Source of the DNA: Aedes albopictus
Taxonomy: Eukaryota > Arthropoda > Insecta > Diptera > Culicidae
DNA length: 64,000 nucleotides
NCBI RefSeq assembly: GCF_035046485.1
Contig: NC_085137.1
Coordinates: 11,114,252-11,178,251 of the forward strand
Direction: 5' to 3'
In this document: positions 45,758-55,894 of the stretch, one piece after another
How positions within the stretch are numbered: position 1 is the stretch's first letter
How the letters are laid out: each line of letters opens with the position of its first letter
The notes under the pieces: generated by a model
The model's input: the letters and a program-made list of their open reading frames with translations, nothing else
What the model was told of the DNA's origin: nothing
Databases searched by the model: none
Position numbers and translations under genes: made by a program

Positions 45758-47199
45758 CCCAAGTAACACAACATGTCTTATAGAAATTATTTCGACTCCA
45801 ATATGACCAGTTACAAAGTTTTGGTTTGAAGCAATAAAACCGATTTTCAGACTGCTATACGACTGAAAAAGCGCAGAAGGTGGAGCCTGTGCAACATCTT
45901 TGTGATGTCATATTCATGTTCTATATGAGCCTGAGCATACTTAATTATGTATCTTAGTATGTTTTCCATTATATATTTTCAACAAATTCTAGAAAAAAAG
46001 TGCCTTGGCAATCAAGATGTTTTATTGCTGTGAATAATTAAGTTTCAAAATGTCAATAATAAAAATCGACAACTGCGGAAATCGACATGCATCAATAATT
46101 CTACCAAGCCACTTTAACGCCTAATTGCCATACTCTGATCATAAATTTTAATGCCAATTATTTTTTACGGTGAAATAGACTATTGTACCCCGATAAAATT
46201 AATGCGCCTTTTAAATCAGTATTTTTGAAAAATTTTGCATCAAAATAAATAAATAATTTTCATCTTTTTTTAACACAAAAACTCAAACATGCTTCATTTT
46301 TCTCAAGAATTTGTCAAGTTTATACATACATATCACAAATTATTGAAACATAATAGAATATTTGATAAATATTTAATAAGTTAGAAATAAAATTAAATGG
46401 CACTATGTGACATGGCATGTTTTGAGATATGATTCAAAATTGGCTTGATATTGTTTTTGTGGATAATTTTGTTGTGGTTGTTGTTGGTTTTCATGTTTGG
46501 TTTGGTATTTGAACGGTTTGATATCTGTCACGATTTGGAAAGACAACAAATATCAAGTATCAAATAATTATCACAGTTTATACATTGAAGCGACTCAAAG
46601 AGCATTATGCACGGTAAAATCGGCCCTTATAGATAATCATATATTTTGTGGTAACATATATTCCTGTCATTTTTTTATCGGTATTTATAACTAAGATTCT
46701 GTTAGCAGTATATTTGTTTACGTAGGTAATAAATGTCGATTCTACATTTCTATGTTCGGTAGTGTAGCATGTCCCTGTTAAAAAAATGAATTAGGATTAT
46801 GTTACACATGTTTTCTGTCATACTGCAGAAAACCAAAATTCGACTAATTATAAACATACGAAACATACTATGTTTTGTCTAAACATGATTTAAAACAAGT
46901 TTTAAACAAGAAACTGCAAATGTTACTCTAATATGACATATAGAACATACTGATCATGTATGGTAACAAACAAGGTGTACTTAAATAGAACATACCCTAC
47001 ATAATCGAAAACAACATGCAAGGTTTGTTTGAGAAAACAAAATATAATCTTTAATAAGACTTCTGAATAGAAAATCACTGTGCATAAGTTTTAGGTATCA
47101 TGAAAACGACATAATATGTTTCGAGAAACTTCATAACAACTGCTGTAGGACAAAGTAAATATTTTGCTATTTCGGATTATGTTTTCGGTGTTACTTGGG
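45758..47199. mobile_element. possible DNA element with CCCAAGTAACAC ends
   Basis: CCCAAGTAACACA at 45758 and GTGTTACTTGGG ending at 47199 are inverted 12-bp matches. Similar ends bound the palindrome at 11304-11470 (CCCAAGCAACAC). The interior is AT-rich with many ACATGTTT/AAACATG motifs. No target duplication was fixed, so the extent is tentative. Confidence 0.45.
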
Positions 47200-47399
47200 T
47201 GGATAACATTACGTTAACTCACTGGTTCATCTCATCCCACCCGTTTCAACTGCCTCGGTGTAACTTATTTTCGGTGTTGATAAGATAGTTCAAGTCAGTA
47301 AATGTAAAAAAGACATGCTCTGCTTTTTACAATGTCTTGAATTGGAACTTAGTATCTCAATATTGGTATTCTTACGTTAGATGTTCGTAATCGCGATTT

Positions 47400-47560
47400 G
47401 AATTTGGTATGGATCAACGTATTCGCGTTTATTCACTTTGCCACTGTTTCCTGGGCTGTTTCACTGGTACAGGACTCATAAGTCTTCGTGTAGAAAAATA
47501 ATTGAGAATATCGACAGAAAAGTAAGATAAACGCGAAAATATGGCTCAATGTTTTGTGGA
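47400..47560. repeat. dispersed repeat, related to 52000-52120
   Basis: The block TGTTTCACTGGTACAGGACT, then CGTGTAGAAAAATAATTGAG and a following ATCGACAGAAAA segment, resembles 52025-52120 (TGTTTCATTCGTGCAGGGTT, CGTACGAAAAAATAATTGAG). Identity is moderate, and the family is unassigned. Confidence 0.4.
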
Positions 47561-48319
47561 GAATAACTTCAAAAAATCAATAGACAGTACGAAGCTTGTC
47601 AAGAGAGCTAGCTTTTTAAGAAATATTTGTTAGTTAATTTCTATATGAAGGGATTGAATAACAATAATTAAAAATCAATTAATGATGTCATCATAATTCC
47701 ATAACACAATCAAGACAAAAACTTGTTGAGCAGACGTGATTTTTTTACTTTGTATGTTTTTTTAAGAAGTTCTTATGTGACATTTTTAGAAAAATACCTA
47801 AAGATTCATATTTCACCAAATAATAAATCGTGAATAAATCTAAAACGGATAGAAAAAAACACAATGCTGCCTTCGGCAAAGTTTTTCCTCGTAAAATTAC
47901 CCATCTTTTTATGGAAATTGTTTTAAATTAGCATTAGGTTCAGATACTTTTTATGATGGGTAAAATGCACAGCATATAAAAAAATGACAAATTTTAGTAA
48001 ATTTAAAAATTCTGTATCAAAAAGTTACCTGAAAAACATGTCGTTAATTATTTTTCCCAAGAAGTTTGGATCCATATCAAGCTGTAAAAAATATAAAAAT
48101 AGTGGGTATTGCCAATTTTTGTACGGTAAAAAATATTTGTATGAAATTTATTACAAAAAATGACCATTTTTCAAAAATCTCGCCGGGGCGACCTCTAAAC
48201 GTTATTTCTGAAAGTTGCCGTCATACAAATGTTTGTTTCTAACACCCTTAGCTATCATTTGCAGGATGAACCCCCAAGCTTTTTGACCATGTGCAATTTT
48301 GGGACAACCTAATGCACAT

Positions 48320-48440
48320 GCAAAATGTCAATGATCAGATGAAGCTCTGTGTCAATAACTGTGGAAGTGCTTATAGAACTGGGGAGCAGGATATGTCCCT
48401 GTTGGGACAGAAGAAGAAGTAGCAGATGAAGAAGATTAGT
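48320..48440 (+). mobile_element. tRNA-derived SINE, 3' half (resumed)
   Basis: This piece reads GATGAAGCTCTGTGTCAATA, then ACTGTGGAAGTGCTTATAGA, and ends in a (GAA)n tail near 48410-48437. It completes the SINE begun at 44390 after removal of the hAT-like insertion and one copy of ATGCACAT. Tails of (AAG)n are usual for this SINE type, as recalled. Confidence 0.65.
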
Positions 48441-48549
48441 GAGTGATCACTGACTGTTCTTTTTAGCAATTTCGTTCCCACATTAAAAAAAACACGATTA
48501 AATTGAATAAAAAATAATTTTGTCATCATAATATTTTCCTGACATATTG

Positions 48550-48767
48550 TTTTATTCTTCAACCACTTAACCTAATTTACAGCTCTTTTGTCCACTAGGG
48601 CACAGCGTGAGCGATTCCAATTGGCAGCTGCATTTAAACTTTGTACAGCGCCTAAATGTATTCTATTATATTCTTATTCTACTAAATCGAAATGGTTGCC
48701 TTTGCGGTGCAGTACTTTTCTTAGTACTTATGAAGTGAACGTGTAACCACTATGCCACGGGTCCCGG
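48550..48767 (-). mobile_element. tRNA-derived SINE, reverse copy with internal deletion
   Basis: On the minus strand it starts CCGGGACCCGTGGCATAGTG then GTTACACGTTCACTTCATAA. This matches the head of the SINE at 50049 (CCTTGGCGCAGTGGTCACAC and onward). It then jumps, losing the B-box segment, to the shared body ATTTAGGCGCTGTACAAA and AGAGCTGTAAATTAGGTTAA, and ends in a short A-rich tail. The shared head, body and tail show that both are one family. Confidence 0.75.
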
Positions 48768-48879
48768 AATTCCTGAAATTTTATTTTATTGGATAACTCA
48801 TACACAATTAGTGCTTACTCTACGAGTTATTTGACAAATCACTGGAGAAATACCTTTTTTTGAAAAAAAAAAAATACTA

Positions 48880-48990
48880 AAAGGAATGCTTGATGAATCT
48901 CTGCAGAAATACCCGAAAAAATCCCATAAAGAATTTCTGGAGAAATCTAAGAAGGGATTCCTCTAGGAATCGTAGTAAATAGACTTTTTT
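48880..48990. repeat. short patch of 12-bp minisatellite
   Basis: Units such as GAATTTCTGGAGAAATC and GGAATGCTTGATGAATC occupy about 110 bp, a small relic of the family found at 33.8 and 55.9 kb. Confidence 0.5.
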
Positions 48991-49077
48991 TTTGGAAAGC
49001 AACGCTAGCAAAGCCAATTTCCATGGCGTCAATGTAATTTACATTCATCTCGTGGAGAGTTACCTCCACAGCTCTAG

Positions 49078-49408
49078 CACAGACAAACAGACGTAACTCT
49101 TAGAGGAAATTCATCAAAAACTTTTGCACTGTGTCTTTTTCATGAGCACACTGCTATCTGTGGGTAGAACCGCGCGAAACACAGTCGGCCATGGTGGATT
49201 TCGAATCGACGTTTATCTAACACGCCCACTACACAAATCGCCTGTAATTTTCGTTGCATCATTCAGCAACGTGTACGCTGGCAAACGTCAAAGCGATCGA
49301 ACACTAGCGCCTCTGGTGGAAGGATCGCGCAAATGAAATGAAATTTGAATTGATTGTTAAATGCATGTGCCAAGCCGGTTTGAAGAGTGTTACGTCTGTT
49401 TGTCTGTG
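49078..49408. mobile_element. MITE with CACAGACAAACAGACGTAAC ends
   Basis: CACAGACAAACAGACGTAAC at 49078 faces its exact inverse GTTACGTCTGTTTGTCTGTG at 49389-49408. Inside are CTAGCGCCTCTGGTGGAAG and other apparently non-coding sequence. The flank to the left (CTCGTGGAGAGTTACCTCCA near 49049) resembles the centre of the palindrome at 10097-10475, so this MITE may have inserted in or next to a related sequence. No target duplication was fixed. Confidence 0.65.
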
Positions 49409-49626
49409 GCTCTATCACAAGTTTGGTTGCTTGTGCGACCCTTACGTTTTCCGGATTTTTAATGGATAAAACTACAAGGTAAAAGTCCTCTATATAGATC
49501 TTACTCGACGTTCCAAAAACTTGCTATGAACGCGAAAATGATTCAATACAGGGGTGGCCAAAATGTTCGGGATAGGCAACTTTTTTTTCTCACAAAAAAG
49601 TGCTGTAACTTTTCATAGAGTGCATA

Positions 49627-49944
49627 CCCGGGCAGAGTTCAAGTACTGACAATCAAAATGTGATATTGGTTTGTTTGAGATAAGAGGTACTGAAAATAAT
49701 AGCAAAAATTTGTTCTTGAACCATCTAACCAATAGCAAAATATTATATTTGAAGATCAATCAAATAGCTCACTGCTATTGGCTAGATCTTACCAAGAGCT
49801 AAATGTGCTATGATGATGATGTCCCAGGAGTAAAATTGCGATATTATTTTCAGTACTTTTACCTCTTATCTCAAACAAACAAATATCACTTTTTGTTCTC
49901 CATATCAAAATATGCTATTATTGAGCTTTTTTACTCTGCTCGGG
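49627..49944. mobile_element. TA-flanked MITE, CCCGGGCAGAGT ends, 318 bp
   Basis: The left end CCCGGGCAGAGT and the right end ACTCTGCTCGGG are flanked by TA at 49625-49626 and 49945-49946. A second inverted pair lies inside: GTGATATTGGTTTGTTTGAG with ATAAGAGGTACTGAAAATAA, and the inverse near 49845-49895. It is related by its ends to 11125-11485. A 70-codon frame inside (49803-50015) runs past the end and is not a gene. Confidence 0.8.
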
Positions 49945-50048
49945 TAATAAAATTCTCAATTTTTGACTGTTTGTCAACCTTATATATGTGCATCATTGGT
50001 ACAAATTTGGCTTGATTGGTTTTATTTTGGCCCTATATTAACTGTGCA

Positions 50049-50444
50049 GCCGGGGCCCTTGGCGCAGTGGTCACACGTTTACTTCATAAATGGGTAGTCA
50101 TGGGTTCGATCCCAGTCCGGCACTTGCTATTTTTCGTCAGTTGATCTTCCCTCCGAGAGCGACTGACACCTGATCCTCCTACGTTCTAACGGCCCCGGAA
50201 ACTTGGATATCGGCGAAACAACAGCCACACATCAACATCATCGTGCTCATCATTCTACCATGGACATGATAGGAAAGTGACAGCAGTACATAGGCAACCA
50301 GTTCGATGTAGTAGAATTAGAATAGAATACATTTAGGCGCTGTACAAAAGTGTAAGTGCAGCTGACAATTGGAATCGCACACATAGTGCCCTATTGGGCA
50401 AAAGAGCTGTAAATTTGGTTAAGTGATTAAGAATAAAAAAAACC
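50049..50444 (+). mobile_element. tRNA-derived SINE, full-length-like copy
   Basis: The first 73 nt form a tRNA-like head. Acceptor-type GCCGG (50049) pairs with CCGGC (50117-50121). The A-box is TTGGCGCAGTGG near 50060 and the B-box is GGGTTCGATCCC near 50102. A body follows with GCGACTGACACCTGATCCTC, CATTTAGGCGCTGTACAAAA and ATAGTGCCCTATTGGGCAAA, and it ends in an A-rich tail at about 50431-50442. The order head, body, A-tail is that of a pol III-transcribed SINE. It may correspond to the Feilai family of Aedes, which I could not verify. Confidence 0.8.
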
Positions 50445-50519
50445 TAATTGATGAACAAACCTACTAAGTATCACAACATTCATAGTTTCACTACATCGAC
50501 TTGCCATCGAATGGCTGTA

Positions 50520-51456
50520 CACCGTGTCCAATAAGTTCTCATACAAAATCAAATTGAATTCATTTCACATACGTAACTAGGATTTTCAAAGTAAATGTAT
50601 TTATTGAAAGGCCAACTAACACTCATCAAATGCAGCATATGTTTTGGAATTAACTGTCCTTTATCCTTCTCTGCTGGTCGCTTATGTGTCGTAAGTCCGT
50701 TTCAGCCGGCACGCACGCCATTTCTTAGGTATTTCGTTACTTTTTAACGAGTAATGGTTTAAAGTTGAAATTAATTAGGCTCCTGTACTCACCATTGCTA
50801 GCCGTAACTATGACCAGAATAAAAAAAATATGAGGCTCTGTATTGGTGGAGTATGAAGCCATTTTATTTTGTACAAAATAAAACGTAAATGTCCATTTAC
50901 CTGTTTTAATGAGATTTGTTGTATTAAAGAGGCATGGCTGTATCTTATCTTGTCCATTCCAAACATTTTCATTTTAAAAACATGCTTGCATCTCTTTTAT
51001 GGAAAATTTTGTCCAAAATTTACGTTTTATGATGTTTACCTTTAATATAACGGTCATTTTCAAGAAAAACAGCCCAAGTTGAGCTTATTAGCAAATTTCT
51101 TGCAATAACTTCACTTAAATTGTATAGTTTTAGCCTTAGTTTATCCATTTGGTACAATACTTGAGATAAAAACCCAAAATTTAACCTTATGGGCACTATT
51201 TAGCTACCGTAGAATGAAAAACTTTTCGAACATTTTACTTGCGTGCCGGAGCAAACGGATTTCAGAAAACGGAGGTGTACTCCTAGGCTTATAAAACAAA
51301 TAGAAAATAATGTTATTCTGAACTGTATGCTTTATTTAATCAGTATTATGTGGCCCTCCAATACATACATTCATTTTGAAAATATGAATCACAGATGTGA
51401 AATAAAATTATATTTTCTAAATTTGTAATTTGTATGAGAACTTATTGGACATGGTG
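50520..51456. mobile_element. Tc1/mariner-type non-autonomous element, 937 bp
   Basis: CACCGTGTCCAATAAGTTCT (then CATACAAA) at 50520 faces its near-exact inverse, ending CTTATTGGACATGGTG at 51456. Both are flanked by TA (50518-50519 and 51457-51458). The length is close to that of a mariner-type element, but no transposase frame or DDD/E motif is visible. The interior is AT-rich. Confidence 0.75.
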
Positions 51457-52967
51457 TATATCAGGCTGCGGCATATTTTTAAAAAGTTGTTTAAACCTGG
51501 AATCCGTAAGCTCCGCTGGATGCAAGTAACATAAAAAGAGAAATTTCTTAGCAAGTAACATAAAATTATTGAGATTTAGGGATGGCGCAAACTCCTCAAA
51601 GATGAATTTTTGGGTTATGAAAAGGTGCATTCACTTTAAATGCCATAACGTTTTTAAATTTTCAACCGATTTTCAATCTTATTTTTTTAAATCTTTTTCA
51701 AATTGATTTTTCAATAAACTTGTAGAACATTTTTTTCCATAATCACGCAAAATATGAGTTTTTTTAGATTTCGTTTATTTTTTTTTCTTTTTTACGCAAA
51801 AAAACTTTAGAATCCGATAATTTTTAAACCGCATAACCATTTTCAAACCTTTAGCCAGCTTTTGTAGATATTTTTATTGCCTAAGAGTGTTATTAACAAA
51901 CTGTACTTTAAAAAATGGTTTCAACATGGATAAATATTAAAAAGTGTACAAAAATAAAAATGGAATGGTGTTTGTATGTCACGAATAGGCTCGGGAACGG
52001 GCCAACGGATCTACACCATTCTTTCAGTGTTTCATTCGTGCAGGGTTCCGACATGTTCGTACGAAAAAATAATTGAGAAAATCGACCGGGAACGCACCGA
52101 ATACGAGAAAATTTGAAATTCCATTTTTCGTGCCATTTTTCAAAAAAGCTGCATGTCAAAAAAACACAGTAGGCAGGCAGAACGACGTTTGCCGGAATAG
52201 CTAGTTTTAAATAAAAATTTAAAGATTGGCATGCATAAATAGTTTCAGGCTTGAAGTAAAAAATGTATTCTAAATAATCATATGGAGGCCTTTTACTTCA
52301 ACTTTTGGAGTGGTCTAAGTTAAAAAAAAATCTTGAATGCAAGGAATAACATGTTTTTGAAGAAAATCCTCAAATGTATTCCATTTCCCTAAATATGATG
52401 CTCAGTATTTGGCTTTTAGTAAAAACTGCCAAAAAACCTTTCTTAACTACGAATTCTCGTGAAAAAAAAAAAAACAAATTTTTAGGCATGTTTTTCCAAA
52501 ATTTTCCACTGTTGAGAAAAATCGTTTAAAAATGTCGGAAAAACTATTTACGAAATTCGAAAAAAAATCAATTTCAAATATATATTTTTAAAGACTTTTT
52601 TTGGGTTGCCGAGAAAAGTTTCTTACGATTTTATAAAAAAAATCGTGTCTACGATGCTTCGTTCTTTAATTATGATTTTTCAACGTAGGTGGTGTCTGTG
52701 GAAAATGTTTGTTTTCCACTGGATTTTTCCGGAAAATGAGGCGATCCTGATATTTTTTCCAACTCAGTTTTTGTGCATATACATATATGTGAACCCTACC
52801 TGTGAAAAAAAACATCATTAAAATCTGAGAACCGTGGTACCAAATTGTGCAATATTTAAAAAAAATCCCCAGGCTTCTCTTTTTATGTCAATGGAATCCA
52901 GAAAAGCTTACGAATTTCAGGTTTCAACAACATTTCAAAAATAAGCCGTAGCCTACTGTATATGTAT
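51457..52967. other. AT-rich DNA with poly-T/poly-A runs, no gene recognised
   Basis: This stretch is dominated by A- and T-runs. It contains the dispersed repeat block near 52025-52120 noted with 47400-47560. Frames up to 83 codons on both strands carry no known motif. Confidence 0.4.
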
Positions 52968-52979
52968 ACTTACGAGTGT

Positions 52980-53037
52980 TTTTTTTTTTATGTCTTTATT
53001 TATGAGATTTTCAGCCCGAGGCTGGTTCATCTCAGTG
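52980..53037 (-). mobile_element. ultra-short retroposon insertion (hairpin plus A-tail)
   Basis: A 58-bp insert is flanked by the exact 12-bp duplication ACTTACGAGTGT (52968-52979 and 53038-53049). On the minus strand it reads GAGATGAACCAGCCTCGGGC then TGAAAATCTC. This forms a stem (GAGAT with ATCTC, CAGCC with GGCTG). AAATAAAG and a run of A follow. A long target duplication and an A-tail are signs of LINE-type integration. Nothing 5' of the hairpin is present. Confidence 0.8.
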
Positions 53038-53299
53038 ACTTACGAGTGTAACAAAGGTCGACTTCATGTATTGCTGACATTTAAAATATTGGCCATTCAT
53101 TCAAAGGGTCTTACCGCAGCTGCCAGACCATATATTTCAAAAATTGTTTCACAGAAATTTTGCATATGCATTGTGGTATCAGATAAAACTTTTGTGTTCG
53201 TAATTAAGAAAAAGTACATGATTTTTTTGGCTGAGTTTTATATACAAGCTAACAAAAATCAAAAAATGATCGGAGGTCAAAGTAAACGCAATATTTCTA

Positions 53300-54535
53300 A
53301 ATGTTCTAAAAATGGCTTTTTTTTACACTCAATATCTCAGAATGGGGCAAGCAGATTTAAAATCTTTTAGTCTTATTCGAAAGATCTTATTTTCATCTTT
53401 CAATGGCGAAAAAGCCAAATGGATGTTTTTCATTTAAAGCGTTAAAATTAATTTTAAAAATATTCAATTTTCCATTTAAAAATAACTCTATGCATGAAAA
53501 TATAAGAAATACGAATTTGTCGTTTTCGACGAAAATGTGTGATATTGAAAGTATAAAAAGAGTTTAGAACAAAGTATTCCAAAAAAATCAACCAATCATA
53601 ACATATTGGAAGAAAACCTTTTCTTCCTACGAAACTCGACCAGGAACTTCAATCTCCTAGAAGAAACGGTTTTCTTCCAATATGTTTTGATTGGTTGATT
53701 TTTTCGGAATACTTTTTACTTAACACTTTTTATACTTTCAATATCACACATTTTTGTCGAAGACGATAAATTCGTATCTCTTATATTTTCGTTCTCAGAG
53801 CCATTTTTGTATGAAAAATTTCATATTTTCGAAATTAATTTAAATGCTTTGAACGAAAAACAGCTCGGCTCGCACCACTATGGGGGATTCCCATGCAAGC
53901 AGGCGGACAAAAATATTTCCGTCTTATTTTCGAGGATTGAAAATCGTTGGTTGATCTCAAGGGGCGCGCCCGGGCGGTCCCGTGCGTAGAAAACGCTGAA
54001 TCTCCCAAAACCGCAATTTACCGCAGAATTTCGCATTGAAAATTGTTAGTGTAGACCTAAAGCTTGAGCATAAACTGATTTTGGGCCTGTGAATGTTTGG
54101 GAAAAAAAGATGCCGAATAACAAAATTTCATTATCATGCCCTTTACAACGTCTTCTTCTTTACCTTTTTTTCTTACAATTGTTCAACTATTTCACAACCC
54201 ACCTGTTTGTTTAAAAGCTTGCTTTATTACCTTACCAATGATGTATTGAAACCAATAGATAATGATGATATTAATTAGAAAATATCGAAATTGGATTTAT
54301 ATGTTGTTGTTTTTTTTTACATTTTTTAGCTTTACTCAGCTTTGATACTCAATATCTTTGTAACTAAAGCAGCTTGAAACTTGAAATTCTAGATTTCTCT
54401 TAGTTTATATGTTTATCATTGATAGAAAATTTCAGAACAAGCATTGGGAGGAGTCACTTTTTCGATTTTTGTCCGCCTAATATCCTATAGTTCATTCTGG
54501 GATATTGAGTGTCAAAAATAAGCCATTTTTGGAAG
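53300..54535. repeat. large imperfect inverted repeat with palindromic core
   Basis: The core spans about 53438-53855, with arms of roughly 190 bp sharing ATGTGTGATATTGAAAGTAT and TTGGAAGAAAACC-like segments in inverted form around 53649. A further inverted pair lies outside: AATGGCTTTTTTTTACACTC with AATATCTCAGAATG near 53311-53344, and its inverse near 54493-54528. The right arm is longer by about 550 bp, so it has gained sequence. It resembles a long-TIR DNA element with unresolved ends. Confidence 0.55.
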
Positions 54536-55022
54536 TAAACTACATATGAATAACTTTTTAAATTGAAGATATAGAACTTTGCTGTCTTTGGAAAAAAATG
54601 TTGCATATTAAATGAACTAAATTTGCTCGGAACATTTTTTTTTCCAAAAAATCTATGAATAATCAGTTATCGAAAGAAATCCTTTTTTTTTGGGTATCAC
54701 CCTATTTTTTTTCTTTAAAAAATAATATCTCCGAAAACCATAAGAAATAGCCATATGGTTTCTTCGGCAAAGCTAGTCAGAATTAAGTGTTTTTGAACTT
54801 TGTAGAACATTCTGTTGCTCTATATGGTAACAATGAAAAGTTGACAATATGATCTGGAGATGGACCGCCCTAATTTCACATTATTGAAAAAAATGATCAA
54901 AAAATATGAAGAAACTTTCCCGAAGACAGTATCTAGCTATAACTTATTTTTAGGCGTTATTTTTTTATTCCACTTAACTACGACCCATGAACCATTGTGC
55001 ATTGCTGCCAGTCGCTGTATAA
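54536..55022. other. AT-rich DNA, no gene recognised
   Basis: The stretch contains TTCTTCGGCAAAGCTAGTCA and ACTTTCCCGAAGACAGTATC, similar to motifs found in the 154-bp satellite and in the long-TIR element. It is probably another diverged repeat; no frame of interest. Confidence 0.35.
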
Positions 55023-55471
55023 AAATTGGTGTCCGGACATTTGGTCGAATTCCAAATAACGGAATGCCGTTAGGCCGACTGCCGTTTGGCAGAATGCCGA
55101 TTAGCCGAATTATGATCAAAAGAATGTAGAGGCGTGTGCAAAGTCTGGATAACATTCTAGCCGCCAATACGATCATCAGAAATATTTCCTTTTCTTTAAG
55201 CATAGGCTATTCTTTCTAGTTTACCATGAAGGAAATAGTTGGCGTTGAAACAGTGACTATTTTTGCCAAAGATTTTTCCTTCTTTGAATCATAGGGTTTT
55301 CTTTCGAGCTATACTGATATAGGAAACAGTGGCATGGTCAATTAAGTTCATCATTTCATCACAGTCGCAACCAAAACTGACATTCCTTTTTCGGCCAAAC
55401 GACGTTCGGCCAAACGACGTTTGGCCAAATGACCCTTTCGGCCAAATGGCGTTCGGCCAAATGACCCGGGA
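55023..55471. repeat. inverted 15-bp repeat arrays, CGGCCAAACGACGTT type
   Basis: The right side (55389-55469) is a tandem array of about five units near TTCGGCCAAACGACG or TTTGGCCAAATGACC. The left side (about 55035-55110) holds three to four diverged units in the opposite orientation (GAATGCCGTTTGGC type). The layout is an element with tandem repeats at both inverted ends. The ends carry CATTTGG motifs. No target duplication was seen. Confidence 0.65.
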
Positions 55472-55669
55472 CCAGAAAAATTATAGTAAGCATCTTTTCC
55501 TCTACACGAAATAATTCACACAACGTAGGGTAGATAAGCGATGAAATTGAATAAAGTTTAGTTAGTTAAATCCAAATCGTCGAAGAATAAAATTTTGGGT
55601 CTAGAGAGCAAAAGTTGAGTTTATTGGCGAATCCTGAGATTCTGAGTGACCCCAGTAGTGATAGTATCC

Positions 55670-55800
55670 ACTAGCATTGGGCAAGTTTGGCTGAGACATC
55701 GATTTTTGTGAATCGATTCGAATCGGACCAGCAGAATCGATTCACCGATATAATCGAATGCTTTGAATCGATGTTTTCACATCGATTCGATATTATAAAA
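55670..55800. repeat. ATCGATTCGAATCG palindrome cluster, possible hAT end
   Basis: AATCGATTCGAATCG and related palindromic strings recur about six times in 100 bp, next to CATTGGGCAAGTTTGG at 55676. A GTTGGGCAA end followed by ATCGATTC repeats is a pattern I associate with some hAT elements. No matching right end was found beyond the minisatellite, so the call is tentative. Confidence 0.35.
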
Positions 55801-55894
55801 TGTTGCAAAACCATAAAATGATCCATTTGCAGCATGGAGTACTAGTTCATGGGATGATTAATTTTATATCAAAAATTGAGATTGTACATGTGGA

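Larger units (their letters stand above)
44524..48311. mobile_element. hAT-like element with very long terminal inverted repeats, 3.8 kb
   Basis: The ends TAGGTTGTCCC and GGGACAACCTA are flanked by the 8-bp duplication ATGCACAT (44516-44523 and 48312-48319). The inverted repeats extend about 650 bp inward on each side (about 44524-45165 and 47650-48311) and share GGTCGCCCCGGCGAGATTTT, ACTTTGCCGAAGACAGC-like and AGTATCTGAACCTA-like blocks. The middle contains a palindromic TA-MITE and a CCCAAGTAACAC-bounded element, and no transposase frame. It interrupts a SINE whose halves can be rejoined. Confidence 0.85.

Noticed and set aside
50049..50121. Functional tRNA gene
   Set aside because: The tRNA-like head is followed by a SINE body and A-tail, a second copy lies at 48550-48767, and the anticodon stem is not convincing.
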